Assembly: GCA_904419495.1 (NCBI GenBank)
Contig: CAJFRV010000017.1
Span: 1-47,494 of the forward strand
Direction of reading: 5' to 3'
Source: an uncultured Clostridia bacterium
GTDB lineage: Bacteria; Bacillota; Clostridia; TANB77; CAG-508
DNA length: 47,494 nt
Made by a program: the position numbers and the translations under genes. The notes beneath the pieces were generated by a model. It was not told where the DNA came from. It saw only the letters and a list, made by a program, of their open reading frames with translations, and made no database searches. Below, piece by piece: positions 46,616-47,494 of this stretch; the stretch's first letter is position 1; every line of letters begins with the position of its first letter.

Positions 46616-47150
46616 TTATAATTCTAGTTCATCATCTTCTTCTATTTGTTTATCTCGTTCTAAGTTTTTAGAAATATAATAGGTCGAACTATTTTTCATT
46701 CCATTTATGCCAAAACCTAAATTCCTATAAAATTTAAGTAGATAATCTCTTGCCTCAGCTTTCATACATTGACAAGCTATACTTTTTGAATATTCTTCTG
46801 CTTCATTAATTAATCTTTTAGCAATACCTCTTTTTCTATAATCTTCTTCTACAAATAAGCCTTGTATAAATGTATAACTCTCTTCCTTATTCAATTCTAA
46901 CATTATATAGCCAACTATTCTACTCTCAAATCCTTCATCATTTAATAAAGAAGCCACATAAGCAATATATGACTTTTCTTCATTAAATATTTTATCATAA
47001 ATATAATTAGGATAACCGATGTCCAATTCCAACATTGCTACCGTAATTAGCCAAAAGTTTTTCATATAAATCATTTATAATATCTTTATCTTCTTTTTTT
47101 GCTTCTCTAACGATAGGTCTTAAATATTCTACTTCAACATTGCTTTTCAT
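46616..47150 (-). pseudogene. GNAT acetyltransferase, apparently frameshifted near its N-terminus
   Basis: ORF body LFVEEDYRKRGIAKRLINEAEEYSK...LLKFYRNLGFGINGMKNSSTYYISKNL; N-terminal MKSNVEVEYLRPIVREAKKEDKDIINDLYEKLLA lies in another frame from ATG at 47150. Confidence 0.65.
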
Positions 47151-47199
47151 TGCTACCACACTCTTTTTTTATTCTATTTATTGATTAGATAATATCATA

Positions 47200-47231
47200 A
47201 AAGAGAGTAATTATCAATAATTACTCTCTTT
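47200..47231 (-). terminator. Intrinsic-terminator-like hairpin
   Basis: AAAGAGAGTAATTA-TCAA-TAATTACTCTCTTT. Confidence 0.65.
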
Positions 47232-47235
47232 AGAA

Positions 47236-47493
47236 TTAAACTCTTAACTTAAATGTTTTAGGTGCATACTTATATGCAAGAAATAGTGAAATCAAACAAT
47301 AAGCAATACAGAATACTATTGTTGCTATACCAAAAGTAAATATAGGCATTTGAATTTGTATCATATACCAACAAACAATATAAGTTAATCCTTGCACCAC
47401 TTTATATGTACTACTTTTCATTTCTGTACTTACATTATAAGGTTGTAATAAATAATACATTACCAAATAATGAACTGAAAAGAATATACTCAT
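47236..47493 (-). CDS. Hypothetical membrane protein, possibly truncated by the window end
   Basis: Hydrophobic ORF reaching position 47493. Confidence 0.45.
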   Translation of the reverse strand: MSIFFSVHYLVMYYLLQPYNVSTEMKSSTYKVVQGLTYIVCWYMIQIQMPIFTFGIATIVFCIAYCLISLFLAYKYAPKTFKLRV

Positions 47494-47494
47494 T

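Noticed and set aside
1-47494. CRISPR array, tRNA or rRNA genes
   Set aside because: No regularly spaced repeats, cloverleaf or rRNA-like sequence noticed on either strand.

Overview
AT-rich, low-GC Firmicutes (Clostridia-like, spore-forming) chromosomal window, about 47.5 kb and densely coding, mostly on the minus strand. No rRNA, tRNA or CRISPR array was seen. Recognisable content: a cotJABC spore-coat operon with a truncated cotJC, cdd, pyk, acyl-ACP thioesterase, pgi, spoIIP, tspO, dnaE, a Bax-inhibitor-1-like protein, a class B sortase with a TPKTG-anchored beta-helix protein and a pilin-like LRR protein, hsp20, rubrerythrin plus perR, xpt, nadE/nadD, two ABC systems (one with a YtrA-like GntR regulator), a RhuM/Fic pair, DUF2207, a compact cluster of glutathionylspermidine-synthase-like ATP-grasp / unknown protein / homospermidine-synthase-like enzyme, a P-type ATPase lacking its catalytic core, a Fic protein with an altered motif, AlkD and DUF4256. 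Most interesting: (1) the polyamine-conjugate-like operon at 33.7-37.6 kb; (2) two large nested-hairpin intergenic elements (31.1 and 39.1 kb) with different stems but similar internal-loop motifs; (3) an in-frame 'headless' P-type ATPase; (4) a poly-A frameshift between the start codon and body of a surface protein; (5) repeated signs of gene decay by small deletions and frameshifts while housekeeping genes stay intact. All calls come from reading the sequence; no database search was run.
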